A stretch of DNA of 64,000 bases from Cellulomonas timonensis (GCF_900046455.1 NZ_FCOT01000011.1:372001-436000); one strand, 5' to 3'. Shown: positions 41,655-50,874, numbered from the stretch's first letter. The notes: generated by a model not told the origin, from the letters alone. Translations and numbers: made by a program.

Positions 41655-42182
41655 ATGAGCAGGGAATCGGCGGCGGGGCCGGAGGCGCGGGACGCCGTGG
41701 ACCGCATGCAGGCCCGCTGGACCGAGCTGCGCCCCGAGCTGGACGTCGCGCCGATGGGCGTGATCGGCCGGCTGCTGCGGCTCGCGCCGATGATCCTCGC
41801 CCGATGCGAGGACTGGCTCGCCCCACACGACCTGACCCGCGCGGAGTTCGACGTGGTCTCCGCGCTGTGCCGCAGCGACCGGCCGCTCAGCCCCGGCGAC
41901 CTCCGTCGGACGCTGCTGTTCACCGGCCCGGCCACCACCAAGCGCCTGCACCGGCTCGAGGCCGGCGGGTGGATCGAGCGCGGCGTGAACCCCGACGACG
42001 CCCGCGGCTTCCTCATCTCCCCGACGGCCGAGGGCGCGCGCAGGCTTGCCGAGCTGCTGCCCCGCTACCTGGCGTTCGAGGACTCGCTGCTCGACGCGCT
42101 CGACGCGGGGGAGCGCGCCGAGCTGGCCGGGCTGCTGCGCCAGCTGCTGCTCGCCGAGGGGCGCGCGGCCACCGAGCGCTGA
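41655..42182 (+). CDS. MarR family transcriptional regulator
   Basis: The 175-residue protein has the winged helix of MarR: LTRAEFDVVSALCRSD, SPGDLRRTLLFTGPATTKRLHRLEAGGWIERG and the wing DDARGFLISPT. It is divergent from the FUSC exporter and an 18-bp palindrome lies 32 bp before its ATG, so it probably represses both genes. The ligand cannot be deduced. Confidence 0.9.
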   Translation: MSRESAAGPEARDAVDRMQARWTELRPELDVAPMGVIGRLLRLAPMILARCEDWLAPHDLTRAEFDVVSALCRSDRPLSPGDLRRTLLFTGPATTKRLHRLEAGGWIERGVNPDDARGFLISPTAEGARRLAELLPRYLAFEDSLLDALDAGERAELAGLLRQLLLAEGRAATER

Positions 42183-42206
42183 TCGGCCAGCGGGGCTGAT
42201 CGGCCG

Positions 42207-42638
42207 TCAGGCGACGAGGGTGACCGAGCTCGGCGGCAGGTGGGCCAGGTCGTCGGCGGTGAGCTGCGGCGCGGTGGCCGGCACGCGGGGCTCGGAGGCC
42301 TGGGTCGGCACCAGGGGCAGGCGCATCGCGGGCTGGTCGCCCGACGTCGCCGCGTCCGGGGTCGAGGCCGGAGCCTGCGTGTCGGCAGCGGGAGCGCGGC
42401 GTCCTCGGACGACGGCCGTCAGCGCATGGGCCCCGATCAGGGCCCACGCGATGTTCGAGGCGACCGAGGGCCACACCTGCGAGCGGGCCGCGACCACGCA
42501 CAGCAACAGGGCACCGATCGTGTTGGCCACCTGGTACCGGGTGGACGAGGCCGACCAGGTCCCCCGCGAGACGAGCCCGTACGCGGCGACGCAGACGAGG
42601 GCGCCGATCCAGCCCAGCGAGGTGATGAAGACGTGCAC
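42207..42638 (-). CDS. CBU_0592-like membrane protein
   Basis: The 143-residue protein has three hydrophobic segments in its first 85 residues, opening ITSLGWIGALVCVAAYGLVSRGTW and continuing RYQVANTIGALLLCVV and NIAWALIGAHAL. This is a small, widespread membrane family of unknown function. The C-terminal 55 residues are Pro/Ala-rich and probably cytoplasmic and unstructured. It converges on the MarR gene and stands alone. Confidence 0.75.
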   Translation of the reverse strand: MHVFITSLGWIGALVCVAAYGLVSRGTWSASSTRYQVANTIGALLLCVVAARSQVWPSVASNIAWALIGAHALTAVVRGRRAPAADTQAPASTPDAATSGDQPAMRLPLVPTQASEPRVPATAPQLTADDLAHLPPSSVTLVA

Positions 42639-42720
42639 GACCCACTCCAGAGACCACGGTTCTTGAGGGCCGTCGCGGCGGTTTCACGCGGCGGCTCGGG
42701 CTCATTCTGTGGCGTGCATC

Positions 42721-42773
42721 TGGTTCAGCACAAGTGAACTTTGTTCCACCCACTGGTAAGCAGAACTGAACCA
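42721..42773. promoter_or_regulatory. Inverted repeat upstream of LysR gene
   Basis: TGGTTCAG and CTGAACCA form perfect 8-bp arms separated by 37 bp, with a further GTTCA/TGAAC pair inside. The site lies 110 bp before the LysR start and about 85 bp before the start of the divergent membrane-protein gene. It suits LysR autoregulation. Confidence 0.45.
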
Positions 42774-42884
42774 TATCTGCCTGGTCCAGAGCGCCCCGCG
42801 AACGACCCAACGGTTCCTCAAGCGCAGGTGAAGCCGCAGGTGGCCGACGGGCGCACGGTCGCGTGCGGGCCTAGCATTCCCCTC

Positions 42885-43790
42885 ATGTCCACCGACGCGC
42901 GCCGCCTCGCGGTCCTGCTCGCCGTGCACCGTGCGGGCGGGGTTCACGCCGCCGCCGACGTGCTGCGCGTGACCCCGTCCGCCGTCTCCCAGCAGATCGC
43001 CCGGCTCGAGTCCGAGGAGGGCGTCCAGGTGCTCGACCGCGGGCCGCGCGGCGTCACCCTCACCCCCGCCGGGCGGGTCTTCGCCGAATCCGCAGAACGC
43101 ATCGAGGCCGAGCTCGTGGAGGCCCGCAAAGCCATCGCGACACTCGCCGGCGAGGTGTCCGGGCGGGTGGTCATCGCCGCGTTCCGCACCGCGATCCGCG
43201 CCGTCGTCGGTCCCGCCGCGACAGTCGTCAGCGAGCGCCACCCCGGCGTCGAGCTGATCATCGAGGAGCGCGAGCCCGCCGTGGCGCTCCGTCGGCTCCG
43301 TGAGGGCGACGCCGACATCGTGCTGCTCGAGCGTGACGAGGACGCCGACGCCACTGTGCCGCGCGGGGTCCGGGACACCGTCCTGCTCGAGGAGCCGTGG
43401 CGGCTCGTCGTCCCCGCCGCCGTCGCCACCCCCACCCAGCTCGACGACCTACGCGACGCCCTGTGGGTGGGGGCCGAGCCGGGCACCGCCGCCGACCGCG
43501 CGCTGAACCGCGTCGCCACCCTGCTCGGCGAGCGCGTCCGCACCCGCCACCAGTACTACGACTTCGACGTCGCCCTGTCCCTCGTCGCCGCCGGCCAAGG
43601 CGTCGCGATGCTGCCCGCCCTCGCGCTGCAGGGCGAGATCCCGCAGGGGATCAGCGTCGTGACAGTGCCCGGCCTCGGCTCCCGGCGGCTCGTCGCCCGC
43701 CACCGCGCCCCCCGGCGCGGGCCCGGGCCCGCCGTCGCCGCCGTCCTCGACGTGCTGCTCGGAACCGCGGGGGCGCTCGAGCTCGCCTGA
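42885..43790 (+). CDS. LysR family transcriptional regulator
   Basis: The 301-residue protein has the LysR N-terminal helix-turn-helix (RLAVLLAVHRAGGVHAAADVLRVTPSAVSQQIARLE). A type 2 periplasmic-binding effector domain follows, with GRVVIAAFRTAI and LREGDADIVLLERD. The ATG is chosen because TAGCAT (42872-42877) lies 7 bp before it; an upstream start at 42741 would add 48 residues with no similarity. Targets are unknown; it may control itself or the divergent membrane protein through the palindrome at 42721. Confidence 0.9.
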   Translation: MSTDARRLAVLLAVHRAGGVHAAADVLRVTPSAVSQQIARLESEEGVQVLDRGPRGVTLTPAGRVFAESAERIEAELVEARKAIATLAGEVSGRVVIAAFRTAIRAVVGPAATVVSERHPGVELIIEEREPAVALRRLREGDADIVLLERDEDADATVPRGVRDTVLLEEPWRLVVPAAVATPTQLDDLRDALWVGAEPGTAADRALNRVATLLGERVRTRHQYYDFDVALSLVAAGQGVAMLPALALQGEIPQGISVVTVPGLGSRRLVARHRAPRRGPGPAVAAVLDVLLGTAGALELA

Positions 43791-43841
43791 CTAGTTCGAG
43801 CTGCCCGCCAGCTTCGGCTGCTGGGGCGCCCACCCGTACGA

Positions 43842-43860
43842 TGTAGCACACAGTGCTACA
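43842..43860. promoter_or_regulatory. Operator palindrome of the toxin-antitoxin pair
   Basis: TGTAGCACACAGTGCTACA is a perfect palindrome with a 3-bp centre, 10 bp before the antitoxin ATG. The antitoxin-toxin complex typically binds such a site. Confidence 0.75.
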
Positions 43861-43870
43861 TTCGGAAATC

Positions 43871-44134
43871 ATGGAGACCGTCGGAGTGCGCGAACTCAGG
43901 CAGGACGCGTCCGGTGTGCTGCGCCGAGTTGAAGAAGGCGAACGGGTCGTCGTGACCGTTCACGGACGCCCCGTGGCAGACCTCGTCCAGCACGCCGAGA
44001 CGCGGCCGACCTGGCGTCCGGTCCGTGACCTGGCACCGCTGTTCCCTGGCGTGCAGGACCCTCACTGGGACCAGGACATGACCCTCGTCGACGGTGACAT
44101 CACGGACCCGTTCGAGCGCGGCGCCGACCGGTGA
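43871..44134 (+). CDS. vapB: Phd/YefM-type antitoxin
   Basis: The 87-residue protein has the Phd/YefM fold start (VGVRELRQDASGVLRRVEEGERVVVTVHGRPVADLV). It ends with an extended acidic C-terminus that would wrap around the toxin. It represses its own promoter through the 19-bp palindrome just upstream. An earlier in-frame ATG (43853) lies inside the operator. Its stop overlaps the GTG start of the PIN toxin (GTGA), as is usual for such pairs. Confidence 0.9.
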   Translation: METVGVRELRQDASGVLRRVEEGERVVVTVHGRPVADLVQHAETRPTWRPVRDLAPLFPGVQDPHWDQDMTLVDGDITDPFERGADR

Positions 44135-44514
44135 GGGTGATCCTCGACACGAACATCCTGATCGACGGGCTGGTGCCGACCGACACAGGCGTCGAAGCTG
44201 CGATCAGCATGGCAACGCTCGCCGAGCTGCGGTTCGGGGTCCTGATCGCGCGCACTCCCGAGACGCGATCAGCGCGGATGCGGGTCTTGTCGAGCGCGGA
44301 GAGCGCCCTGGCGGCGCTACCGATCGACGATGCCGTCGCGTCGAGCTACGCCCTCCTGGCGACGAAGGCCGTCGAGGCGGGCCGGCAGCCACGCGCTCGA
44401 GCGTTCGACCTGCTGATCGCGGCGACCGCGCATGCGCACGGCGCCGCGCTGGTCACTCGCAACGTCCGGGACTTCATCGGCCTCGACGATGTCCTCGAGG
44501 TCCGCGAGCCGTAG
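44131..44514 (+). CDS. vapC: PIN-domain toxin (VapC type)
   Basis: The 127-residue protein has the PIN-domain acidic residues: Asp6 (ILDTNIL), Glu32 (AELRFG) and Asp92 (AFDLLIAATA), with Asp113 in the RNVRDF loop. Together they bind the metal for RNA cleavage. VapC toxins cut specific tRNAs or rRNA and stop growth until neutralised. The intact catalytic set suggests an active toxin. The pair sits beside a tRNA gene, a common place for acquired modules, although I see no integrase or repeat. Confidence 0.9.
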   Translation: MRVILDTNILIDGLVPTDTGVEAAISMATLAELRFGVLIARTPETRSARMRVLSSAESALAALPIDDAVASSYALLATKAVEAGRQPRARAFDLLIAATAHAHGAALVTRNVRDFIGLDDVLEVREP

Positions 44515-44593
44515 CACCCGGTGGCGCGATATCGGACGCTGCCGCCACTGTCGGGGAGAGCGTCTGGGGCCGCTGACTTGCGGCGATGCTGGG

Positions 44594-44664
44594 AGCGGGT
44601 GACGAGAATCGAACTCGCGCTATCAGCTTGGGAAGCTGAAGTTCTACCACTGAACTACACCCGC
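44594..44664 (-). tRNA. tRNA-Gly (anticodon CCC)
   Basis: On the minus strand GCGGGTG pairs with the distal CACCCGC to form the acceptor stem. The D arm (TAGTTCAGTGGTAGAA), the anticodon stem-loop CAGC-TTCCCAA-GCTG and the T arm (GAGTTCGATTCTC) are intact. The loop gives anticodon CCC, reading GGG. The discriminator base is U and a CCA end is not exactly encoded. Length is 71 nt. Confidence 0.95.
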
Positions 44665-44781
44665 GCGACGGCCAGACGGTCGATGTCGGCCACGCGCCGA
44701 CCAATATACCTGCCCCAGCCGCTGCGCCGTACCCCCGCGACGGATCGCGTCGGCCGGGGGTACGGGCAGGCGGCCCGGGTG

Positions 44782-45744
44782 TCAGCGCTCGAGCGTGAGG
44801 CTGAACGTGCCGGTGCGGGACTCGCCGGGCTCGAGCACGAACACGCCGGTGCCCGGCACACCGTCCTCGAAGAGCCCGAACCCGTCGTTGGCGTTGGTCA
44901 CGGGCTCCACGGCGAAGTAGGCGCGGCGGCGCGGGACGTACACCACGAGGCTCTCGTAGACGGGGTCCATGTCCAGGCGCACACCGAGCCCGTGGTCGGG
45001 GTAGGCGATGCGGGCTGCGGGCTCGCCGTCGCGCTGCGCGGTGAGCACGTCGTCGACGAAGTCGGAGCCCACCACCCGGGCGGCGCGGTAGTCGGCGCGC
45101 GGCGGGATCTCGCCCGCGGGCCCGGTGGCCATGCCGGCGACCAGCGGGAACGCGCGGTCGAAGGGCAGCTCGAGCAGCGCGTCGGAGCCGCCTGCCTCTT
45201 CCTCGGGGCCGGGCGTCCCGTGCTGCTCGACGGGCCGCAGCCGCCGCTCGAAGTACGGGTGGTGGCCGAACCCGGCGGGGAACGGCTCCGTGTCGACGTT
45301 CTCGACGGTGGTGGTCACGGTCAGCCGGTCGCCGTCCAACGCGTAGGCGATGGCGGCGCGGAACTGCCACGGGAAGTTCACGCCGACGAGGCCGCGGCTG
45401 TCGAGGGCCAGCTCGACGCGGTCGGGGGTGCGCTCGGCGACCTCCCAGGTGTGGTGGCGGGTGGCGCCGTGGATGGCGGTGCCGTCGGCGCCGTTGTGGG
45501 CCAGGGTCCAGGTGCGCCCGCGGAAGCGCAGCTGGCCGTTCCGCACGCGGTTGGACCACGGGACCATCGGGAAGCTGGAGCACAGCTCGGGGTTGCCGTA
45601 GGCGGTCGAGCGGGTGGGGCGCAGCAGGTCGAGCCATGCGCCGTCCACCAGGACGCGGCCGTGGGCCAGGGACGCGCCGCTGTGGGGCAGCACGCCCAGG
45701 CGCCAGCCGGACGACTCGAGCTCGATGACCGGGGCGCCGCTCAT
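44782..45744 (-). CDS. Aldose 1-epimerase (mutarotase)
   Basis: The 320-residue cytoplasmic protein has the mutarotase-like pattern PELCSSFPMVPWSNRVRNGQ with the substrate Arg, the catalytic His in GAT-RHHTWEV and FGHHPYF, and the late Glu in YFAVEPVTNANDGF. It interconverts alpha and beta anomers of hexoses. It is translated with the GH94 phosphorylase upstream (ATGA overlap). It probably balances anomers of the glucose and glucose 1-phosphate-derived sugars released by the GH94 and GH31 enzymes. Confidence 0.9.
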   Translation of the reverse strand: MSGAPVIELESSGWRLGVLPHSGASLAHGRVLVDGAWLDLLRPTRSTAYGNPELCSSFPMVPWSNRVRNGQLRFRGRTWTLAHNGADGTAIHGATRHHTWEVAERTPDRVELALDSRGLVGVNFPWQFRAAIAYALDGDRLTVTTTVENVDTEPFPAGFGHHPYFERRLRPVEQHGTPGPEEEAGGSDALLELPFDRAFPLVAGMATGPAGEIPPRADYRAARVVGSDFVDDVLTAQRDGEPAARIAYPDHGLGVRLDMDPVYESLVVYVPRRRAYFAVEPVTNANDGFGLFEDGVPGTGVFVLEPGESRTGTFSLTLER

Positions 45745-48140
45745 CCGAGCACCACCTCGACGAGCGAGCCATCCTGGAGCAGGTCCGTGGGCGCGATGTC
45801 CCCGTCCACTGCTGTGCCGTCCACGCTGAGCATTGCCACTCCTCTGTTCACACTTTCCGGGTTGGTGACCCGGATCGTCACTGATCGTCCTCGGAAGTCC
45901 CGTCGCACGGTGAATCCGTCCCAGGCGGCGGGGACGCACGGGTCCACCTTGAGGCCGGTGGGCACCGGTCGGACGCCGAGGATGCGTTGCGTCACGGCCA
46001 CGTACGTCCAGCTCGCGGCGCCGGTGAGCCATGGGTTGCGGGACTGCCCGAAGCGCGGCGACGACGGGCCGTGCGTGAACTGCGAGTACACATACGGCTC
46101 GGTCTGGTGCTGCTCGGCGGTGTCGTTGTGCCGGGCGGGCAGGTAGGCCCGGTAATAGTCGTAGGCACGCTCGCCGTGGCCCAGCATCGCCTCGGCCACC
46201 ACGGCCCAGGAGTTCGCGTGGCAGAAGATGCCGCCGTTCTCCTTGTGCCCGGGCGGGAAGACGAGCAGGGACAGTCCGACGCCGTCCAGCGGGCGGGTGT
46301 GCGGAGGAGCGCAGAGGGCGACGCCATGCTCGGAGGCGAGGTGCTCATGCACCGCGTCCATGGCCTGCCGGGCGCGCCCGGGGCTCGCCGCGCCCGAGAT
46401 CACGGCCCACACGTTGGGCTCCAGGTAGATGCGGCCCTCGTCGGCGTCCGCGGAGCCGAGGGGGACCCCCACAGCCGAGATGCCGCGCACGTACCACTCG
46501 CCGTCCCAGGCGCCCTCGATGGCCTCCAGCAGCAGCGACAGCTGCTCGACGCACCACGCCGCGACGTCGCCCTGGTCGATGAGGGCCGCCAGCTCGCTGA
46601 CCGCCCGCAGCCCGTTGGCCAGTAGGAACGTGGAGAACATCGACTCGCCCTCGACGCCGAACTGCAGGCAGTCGTTCCAGTCGGCGGCCAGGCCCTGCAC
46701 CAGCCCGTGGGCGCCCCGGTGGTCCAGCGAGAAGCGCAGCGCCTGCACCAGGTGGCCCAGCACGGTGTCCTCGCCGGCGTCGGCGTAGGGCAGCGTCGTG
46801 GACAGGTAGTCGAGGTCGCCCGTCTCGTTGACCAGCGCGGTGACGGACATCGGCAGCCAGAGCGCGTCGTCGCTGCGGTACTCCTCGAGTAGCGGGGCGC
46901 GCTCCTTGCCTGGGGTGTGCGTCAGCGGGTGGACCAGCGGCAGGGCGCCGCCCTCGGCGGTCTGGCCGGTGAGCAGCAGGTTCAGGCGCTCTTGCGCGGC
47001 GTCGGGGATGGTGTGCACCACCGCGAGGATGTCCTGCGCGGTGTCCCGGAAGCCGAGGCCGTCACGGTCGCCCGCCTCGATCAACGAGACCCCGCGGGAC
47101 CAGTTGAACGTCATGTGCGTCTGGTAGGCGTGCCACACGTTGACCATCGAGTCGAGCTGCGGGTCGGGCGTGCTGACCTGGAACGGCGCCAGCCGAGCCG
47201 CCCACTCCTCGCGCAGCGCCTCGACCTCGGCGGCGATCCGCTCGGGCGTCGCATGCTCCGCGACCAGGTCACGGCCCGGGGGCAGCACGTTGTCCCCGTC
47301 GTCCCAGGGCGCGTGGGGGGAGCCGACGCCAAGGGTGAAGACGATCTGCCGGGTCTCGCCGGGGGCCAGCTCGAGGCGGGTGTGCAGGGACGCGCACGCG
47401 TTGTCCCCCCACGTCTCGCTGCCCGAGCACTCGCCCTTCTCGACGGCCAATGGCGCCGCGGTGGTGCGGTAGGCGCCCAGGAACGCGTCGCGATCGGTGT
47501 CGAAGGACGCGACCTCGGCGCCGCTGAGCGCGAACCAGCACTCGCTGGTGGTGGCGCGCGTCCGGTTGACCCGGTGGATGAACCCGTCGCGGTAACCGGC
47601 CCGGACCACGTACTGGCTGTACTGGAGGTTCTCCAGGTCCTGGCGGAAGCCCCAGTCGTTCGCGAGCTCCGCATAGGAGAACGCTGAGATGGAGCGCGGC
47701 GCCGCGCCGGTGTTGGTGATCCGCAGCGACCAGTGCTCGAACGCCTGGCCGCGGGGCACGAACATCGTCATCTCGGTGTCGATGCCCGCATAGGACGACT
47801 CGAGCACCGAGTAGCCGAGCCCGTGGCGGATCGTCGCGCGGTACGCGTCCGGGCCGTCGAGCGGCTTGCCGACGGGCTGCCACGACGCCGACCAGAAGTC
47901 GCCCGTCACGTCATCGCGCAGGTAGACATACCGGCCGGGCTCATCCTGCGGCACCCCGTTGAACCGCATCCGCAGCAGTCGCCCCGCGCCGCCGGACCGG
48001 TAGAAGCTGTACCCGCCGGCGTTCTGCGTGACGATGCCGCCGTACAGCCGCGAGCCCAGATAGTTGCTCCACGCCCGTGGGGTGTCGGGCCGGGTGATGA
48101 CGTACTCGCGCGCGCCATCGTCGAAGTGGCCGTAGCGCAT
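45741..48140 (-). CDS. GH94 disaccharide/oligosaccharide phosphorylase of unassigned specificity
   Basis: The 799-residue protein follows the GH94 plan: an N-terminal beta-sandwich ([30 protein letters not shown]), an alpha/alpha barrel and a C-terminal jelly roll. The catalytic Asp is in LAADWNDCLQFG, and the phosphate and sugar loop NWSRGVSLIEAGDRDGLGFRD is conserved. No signal peptide, so it acts inside the cell. It is clearly different from the cellobiose phosphorylase at 55465: [17 protein letters not shown] there is APLLEEYRSDDALWL here. It therefore likely phosphorolyses another beta-glucoside. The neighbours are a mutarotase (overlapping) and a GH31 enzyme upstream. A CebR-like box lies 116 bp before the ATG. 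Confidence 0.88.
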   Translation of the reverse strand: MRYGHFDDGAREYVITRPDTPRAWSNYLGSRLYGGIVTQNAGGYSFYRSGGAGRLLRMRFNGVPQDEPGRYVYLRDDVTGDFWSASWQPVGKPLDGPDAYRATIRHGLGYSVLESSYAGIDTEMTMFVPRGQAFEHWSLRITNTGAAPRSISAFSYAELANDWGFRQDLENLQYSQYVVRAGYRDGFIHRVNRTRATTSECWFALSGAEVASFDTDRDAFLGAYRTTAAPLAVEKGECSGSETWGDNACASLHTRLELAPGETRQIVFTLGVGSPHAPWDDGDNVLPPGRDLVAEHATPERIAAEVEALREEWAARLAPFQVSTPDPQLDSMVNVWHAYQTHMTFNWSRGVSLIEAGDRDGLGFRDTAQDILAVVHTIPDAAQERLNLLLTGQTAEGGALPLVHPLTHTPGKERAPLLEEYRSDDALWLPMSVTALVNETGDLDYLSTTLPYADAGEDTVLGHLVQALRFSLDHRGAHGLVQGLAADWNDCLQFGVEGESMFSTFLLANGLRAVSELAALIDQGDVAAWCVEQLSLLLEAIEGAWDGEWYVRGISAVGVPLGSADADEGRIYLEPNVWAVISGAASPGRARQAMDAVHEHLASEHGVALCAPPHTRPLDGVGLSLLVFPPGHKENGGIFCHANSWAVVAEAMLGHGERAYDYYRAYLPARHNDTAEQHQTEPYVYSQFTHGPSSPRFGQSRNPWLTGAASWTYVAVTQRILGVRPVPTGLKVDPCVPAAWDGFTVRRDFRGRSVTIRVTNPESVNRGVAMLSVDGTAVDGDIAPTDLLQDGSLVEVVLG

Positions 48141-48255
48141 CGTCGCCCTGCCTCGTCGTCGGGTTTCGCGGCGGGCCCAGGGGGATCGGGCCCAGTGCGA
48201 CGTCGTCGTCCGGGGGCCCGCGATCGTGACACGCCGGGGGTCACACTAGCGCTGA

Positions 48256-48269
48256 TGGATGCGCTCCCA
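48256..48269. promoter_or_regulatory. CebR-like operator before the GH94 gene
   Basis: TGGATGCGCTCCCA matches the cellobiose repressor box TGGGAGCGCTCCCA at 12 of 14 positions, with one perfect half. A possible -10 (TAGTGT on the minus strand, 48243-48248) lies next to it, so a bound repressor would cover the promoter. Confidence 0.6.
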
Positions 48270-48279
48270 CCATCGAACC

Positions 48280-48328
48280 GACGCCGGCGTGACAGAGCCT
48301 CCGGGGAGGAGGCCGTCACGCCGGCGTC
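48280..48328 (-). terminator. Strong hairpin terminator after GH31 gene
   Basis: GACGCCGGCGTGAC and GTCACGCCGGCGTC form a perfect 14-bp stem with an inner GCCTCC/GGAGGC stem. It starts 20 bp beyond the GH31 stop codon and separates that gene from the GH94 gene. Confidence 0.85.
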
Positions 48329-48347
48329 AGCGGCGGCATGGAGTCCG

Positions 48348-50783
48348 TCAGCGGCTCGCGCTCGCGGACACCAGCTCAGCGAGCACGCCGAACAGGTTGC
48401 CCGGCAGGTCGAGGCTGTGCAGCGCCGCGAGCAGGGCCGCGCCGCTGGACTGCCGCACGGCCTGGAGCACCGTGGCCTTGAGGTCATAGGCGATCTCGGC
48501 GGCGTCGAGCACCGTGAACACGCGGTCCTCGAGGTCGTTGCCCGCCTCCGTCACCCCGGTCAGCTCGAGGGTGGCGCCCGCGCTGAGGTCGAGCGTCCCG
48601 AGGTCGACGAGCACGGGCGTGCGGCCCTGCTGTGCGACGACCGAGAGCGCGGTGCGCACGCCGCCCGCGGTGACCGCCGCCTCCGCCACGTCGACCGCGC
48701 CGACGAGCTCGAGGCGCAGCGTCCGGGTGGTGAGGACCCCGTCGCCGGTGGGCGGGGCGATAGCCAGGGTCGCATCGGCCATGCGGGAGCCGTCCGCACG
48801 CGGCGCCCAGCGCAGGCCGATCACTGTCTCCTGCGTGCTGGCGGGGGCGGCGCTGCCGTCGTCCTCGCGCAGCGCGCACCGGCCGTCGGCGCCCGCGAAC
48901 ACGCGCAGCACCAGCTCCTCGGGGCTGGCCGCAGTGTCTGCCATCGGGTCCGCGGCGAGCGGCAGGATCGCGCCCGCCCGGGCCAGCACGGGGATGTTCT
49001 CCAGGGTGCGGTGCAGGTCGAGCCGGCGGCCGCCGTCGTAGCGCAGCCCGTCGAACACGTCGTACCAGGCGCCCGGCGGCAGCCATGCGCCCACCTCGGC
49101 GTGGTGGGTGCGGCGGTCGGCGGGCGTGGTCACCGGCGCGACCAGCAGGTCCGGGCCGAACATGTACTGGTTCGGGACGTCATACGCCTCGGGCGACTGC
49201 GGGTGGTCGTGGTACATCGGGCGCACCGGGCCCACAGCGCCGGTGTGCGCGTCCCACATCGCCGTGTACAGGTACGGCACGAGCTGGTGGCGCAGCCGCA
49301 GGTAGGACGTCATGACCCGGGCGGCCTCGTTGCCGAAGCGCCAGGGCTCCTTGCCGTTGAACGGGCTCATGGACGAGTGCAGGCGGTTGATCGGGGAGAA
49401 CACCCCGAACTGGAACCAGCGCGTCGCCAGCTCGTTGTCCTTGGTGCCGCCCAGGTGCCCGCCGATGTCGTGGCTCCACCAGAAGTAGCCGGCGTTCGCC
49501 GCGGTCGCCGTGAAGTACGGCTGGAACGCGAGCGAGTCCCAGGTGGTGACGGTGTCGCCGGAGAAGCCGACCGGGTAGCGGTGGCTGCCGAGTCCCGCGT
49601 ACCGCGAGAACGTGAGTGGACGCGCGCCGTCGCGGCCGGAGTCGAGGTAGTGCACGTGGTTGAGCATCCACAGCGGGTCGAGGCCCGGTGTCCGGCTGGC
49701 GCCGCCGGACTGCCAGTCGAGCCACCAGAAGTCGACGCCCTCGGCCTCGAGCGGGTGGTGCAGGTGGGTGAGGTACGCGGCGACGAACTCGCGCGAGCTG
49801 ATGTCGAAGGCGATCTCCGCGCCGACGGCCGGGTCGATGCCGAGCTCACGGGCCATCGCCTCGTAGGCGTCCTCGTGCCGGCGGACGCCGTCTGCCGGAT
49901 GCACGTTGAGCGACACGCGCAGGTTGCGCTCGTGCAGCTGGTCGAGGAACGCCTGCGGGTCGGGGAACAGCTCGCGGTTCCAGGTGTAGCCCGTCCACCC
50001 GCTGCCCAGGCTCGGGTCGATGTCGGTCAGGTGCCAGTCCATGTCCACGACCGAGACCGAGAACGGGATGCCCGCCGCGCGGAACCGGTCCATGAGGCCC
50101 AGGTACTCGTCCGCGGTGTACCGGTGGAAGCGGCTCCACCAGTTGCCGAGCGTCCAGCGGGGGATCAACGGGCTGGGACCGGTGAGCCGGAAGAAGTCTG
50201 CGAGCGCGGCCTGGTAGTCGAGCCCGTACCCGAAGAAGTACAGGTCCTGCTCGGCGCCCGCGCGGGGCGCGACCCACTCGTCATCGGTCATCACGAGCGT
50301 GTTCGAGTCGTCCACGATCGCGAAGCCGTGCAGCGACAGCAGGCCCGGGTCCAGCGGCGTGGGGCCGTCCACGTCGTCGAGCGTCCGGGCGGTGCCGCCC
50401 AGGTTCGCCACGCGCCCGTTGGACGGCTGGACCGGGTCGCCGTAGTGCCACGTCGTGTGGTGCGAGCCCTGCGCGCGGCGGCGCATCGTCACCGAGAGGC
50501 CCGCCGGGCTGAACGCGCGCTTGTCGTAGCGCAGGTGCAGGTCGGACGTGCGGACCTCGAGCAGGTCGTCGGTCTCGTCGACGGTGAACTCGGGCAGGTC
50601 GAGAGCGCGGCACAGCACCAGCTGGGTGCGCTCGTCGGTGAACGAGTCCGTGGCGCTGTGCTCGATCCGCAGCAGCCGGCTGGTCAGCACGGAGATGCGG
50701 TAGCCGGGGCCCTGGACAACGGCCTGGGGGTGGGCGTGGGCGCCGGGCGCCGACGGGATAGGGGCGTGCGGGAGGTGCGTCAT
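48348..50783 (-). CDS. GH31 family alpha-glycosidase (alpha-glucosidase/alpha-xylosidase)
   Basis: The 811-residue protein has an N-terminal beta-sandwich and a catalytic barrel. The nucleophile Asp is in DFWWLDWQSGG, the acid/base Asp is in VGFSGDTVTTW, and the GH31 block SVVDMDWH is present. C-terminal beta domains follow (ending about residue 730), then an extra helical tail of about 60 residues. No signal peptide, so it acts on imported oligosaccharides. GH31 includes alpha-glucosidases, alpha-xylosidases and related enzymes; the specificity is not readable. It sits between an importer and a GH94 phosphorylase, suggesting a mixed alpha/beta-linked substrate or two substrates. Confidence 0.9.
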   Translation of the reverse strand: MTHLPHAPIPSAPGAHAHPQAVVQGPGYRISVLTSRLLRIEHSATDSFTDERTQLVLCRALDLPEFTVDETDDLLEVRTSDLHLRYDKRAFSPAGLSVTMRRRAQGSHHTTWHYGDPVQPSNGRVANLGGTARTLDDVDGPTPLDPGLLSLHGFAIVDDSNTLVMTDDEWVAPRAGAEQDLYFFGYGLDYQAALADFFRLTGPSPLIPRWTLGNWWSRFHRYTADEYLGLMDRFRAAGIPFSVSVVDMDWHLTDIDPSLGSGWTGYTWNRELFPDPQAFLDQLHERNLRVSLNVHPADGVRRHEDAYEAMARELGIDPAVGAEIAFDISSREFVAAYLTHLHHPLEAEGVDFWWLDWQSGGASRTPGLDPLWMLNHVHYLDSGRDGARPLTFSRYAGLGSHRYPVGFSGDTVTTWDSLAFQPYFTATAANAGYFWWSHDIGGHLGGTKDNELATRWFQFGVFSPINRLHSSMSPFNGKEPWRFGNEAARVMTSYLRLRHQLVPYLYTAMWDAHTGAVGPVRPMYHDHPQSPEAYDVPNQYMFGPDLLVAPVTTPADRRTHHAEVGAWLPPGAWYDVFDGLRYDGGRRLDLHRTLENIPVLARAGAILPLAADPMADTAASPEELVLRVFAGADGRCALREDDGSAAPASTQETVIGLRWAPRADGSRMADATLAIAPPTGDGVLTTRTLRLELVGAVDVAEAAVTAGGVRTALSVVAQQGRTPVLVDLGTLDLSAGATLELTGVTEAGNDLEDRVFTVLDAAEIAYDLKATVLQAVRQSSGAALLAALHSLDLPGNLFGVLAELVSASASR

Positions 50784-50874
50784 GACAACTTTCTGGGGGG
50801 ATCAGAAGGCCGCTCGTGGTGCTGGTGAGCCGTGCGCTGGACGAGGTGGGACGGGGTGTGGGCGAGCGGGTCGC

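Noticed and set aside
43800-44670. Integrated island using the tRNA-Gly gene as attachment site
   Set aside because: No integrase, no direct repeat of the tRNA end, and the toxin-antitoxin pair is the only accessory gene beside it.
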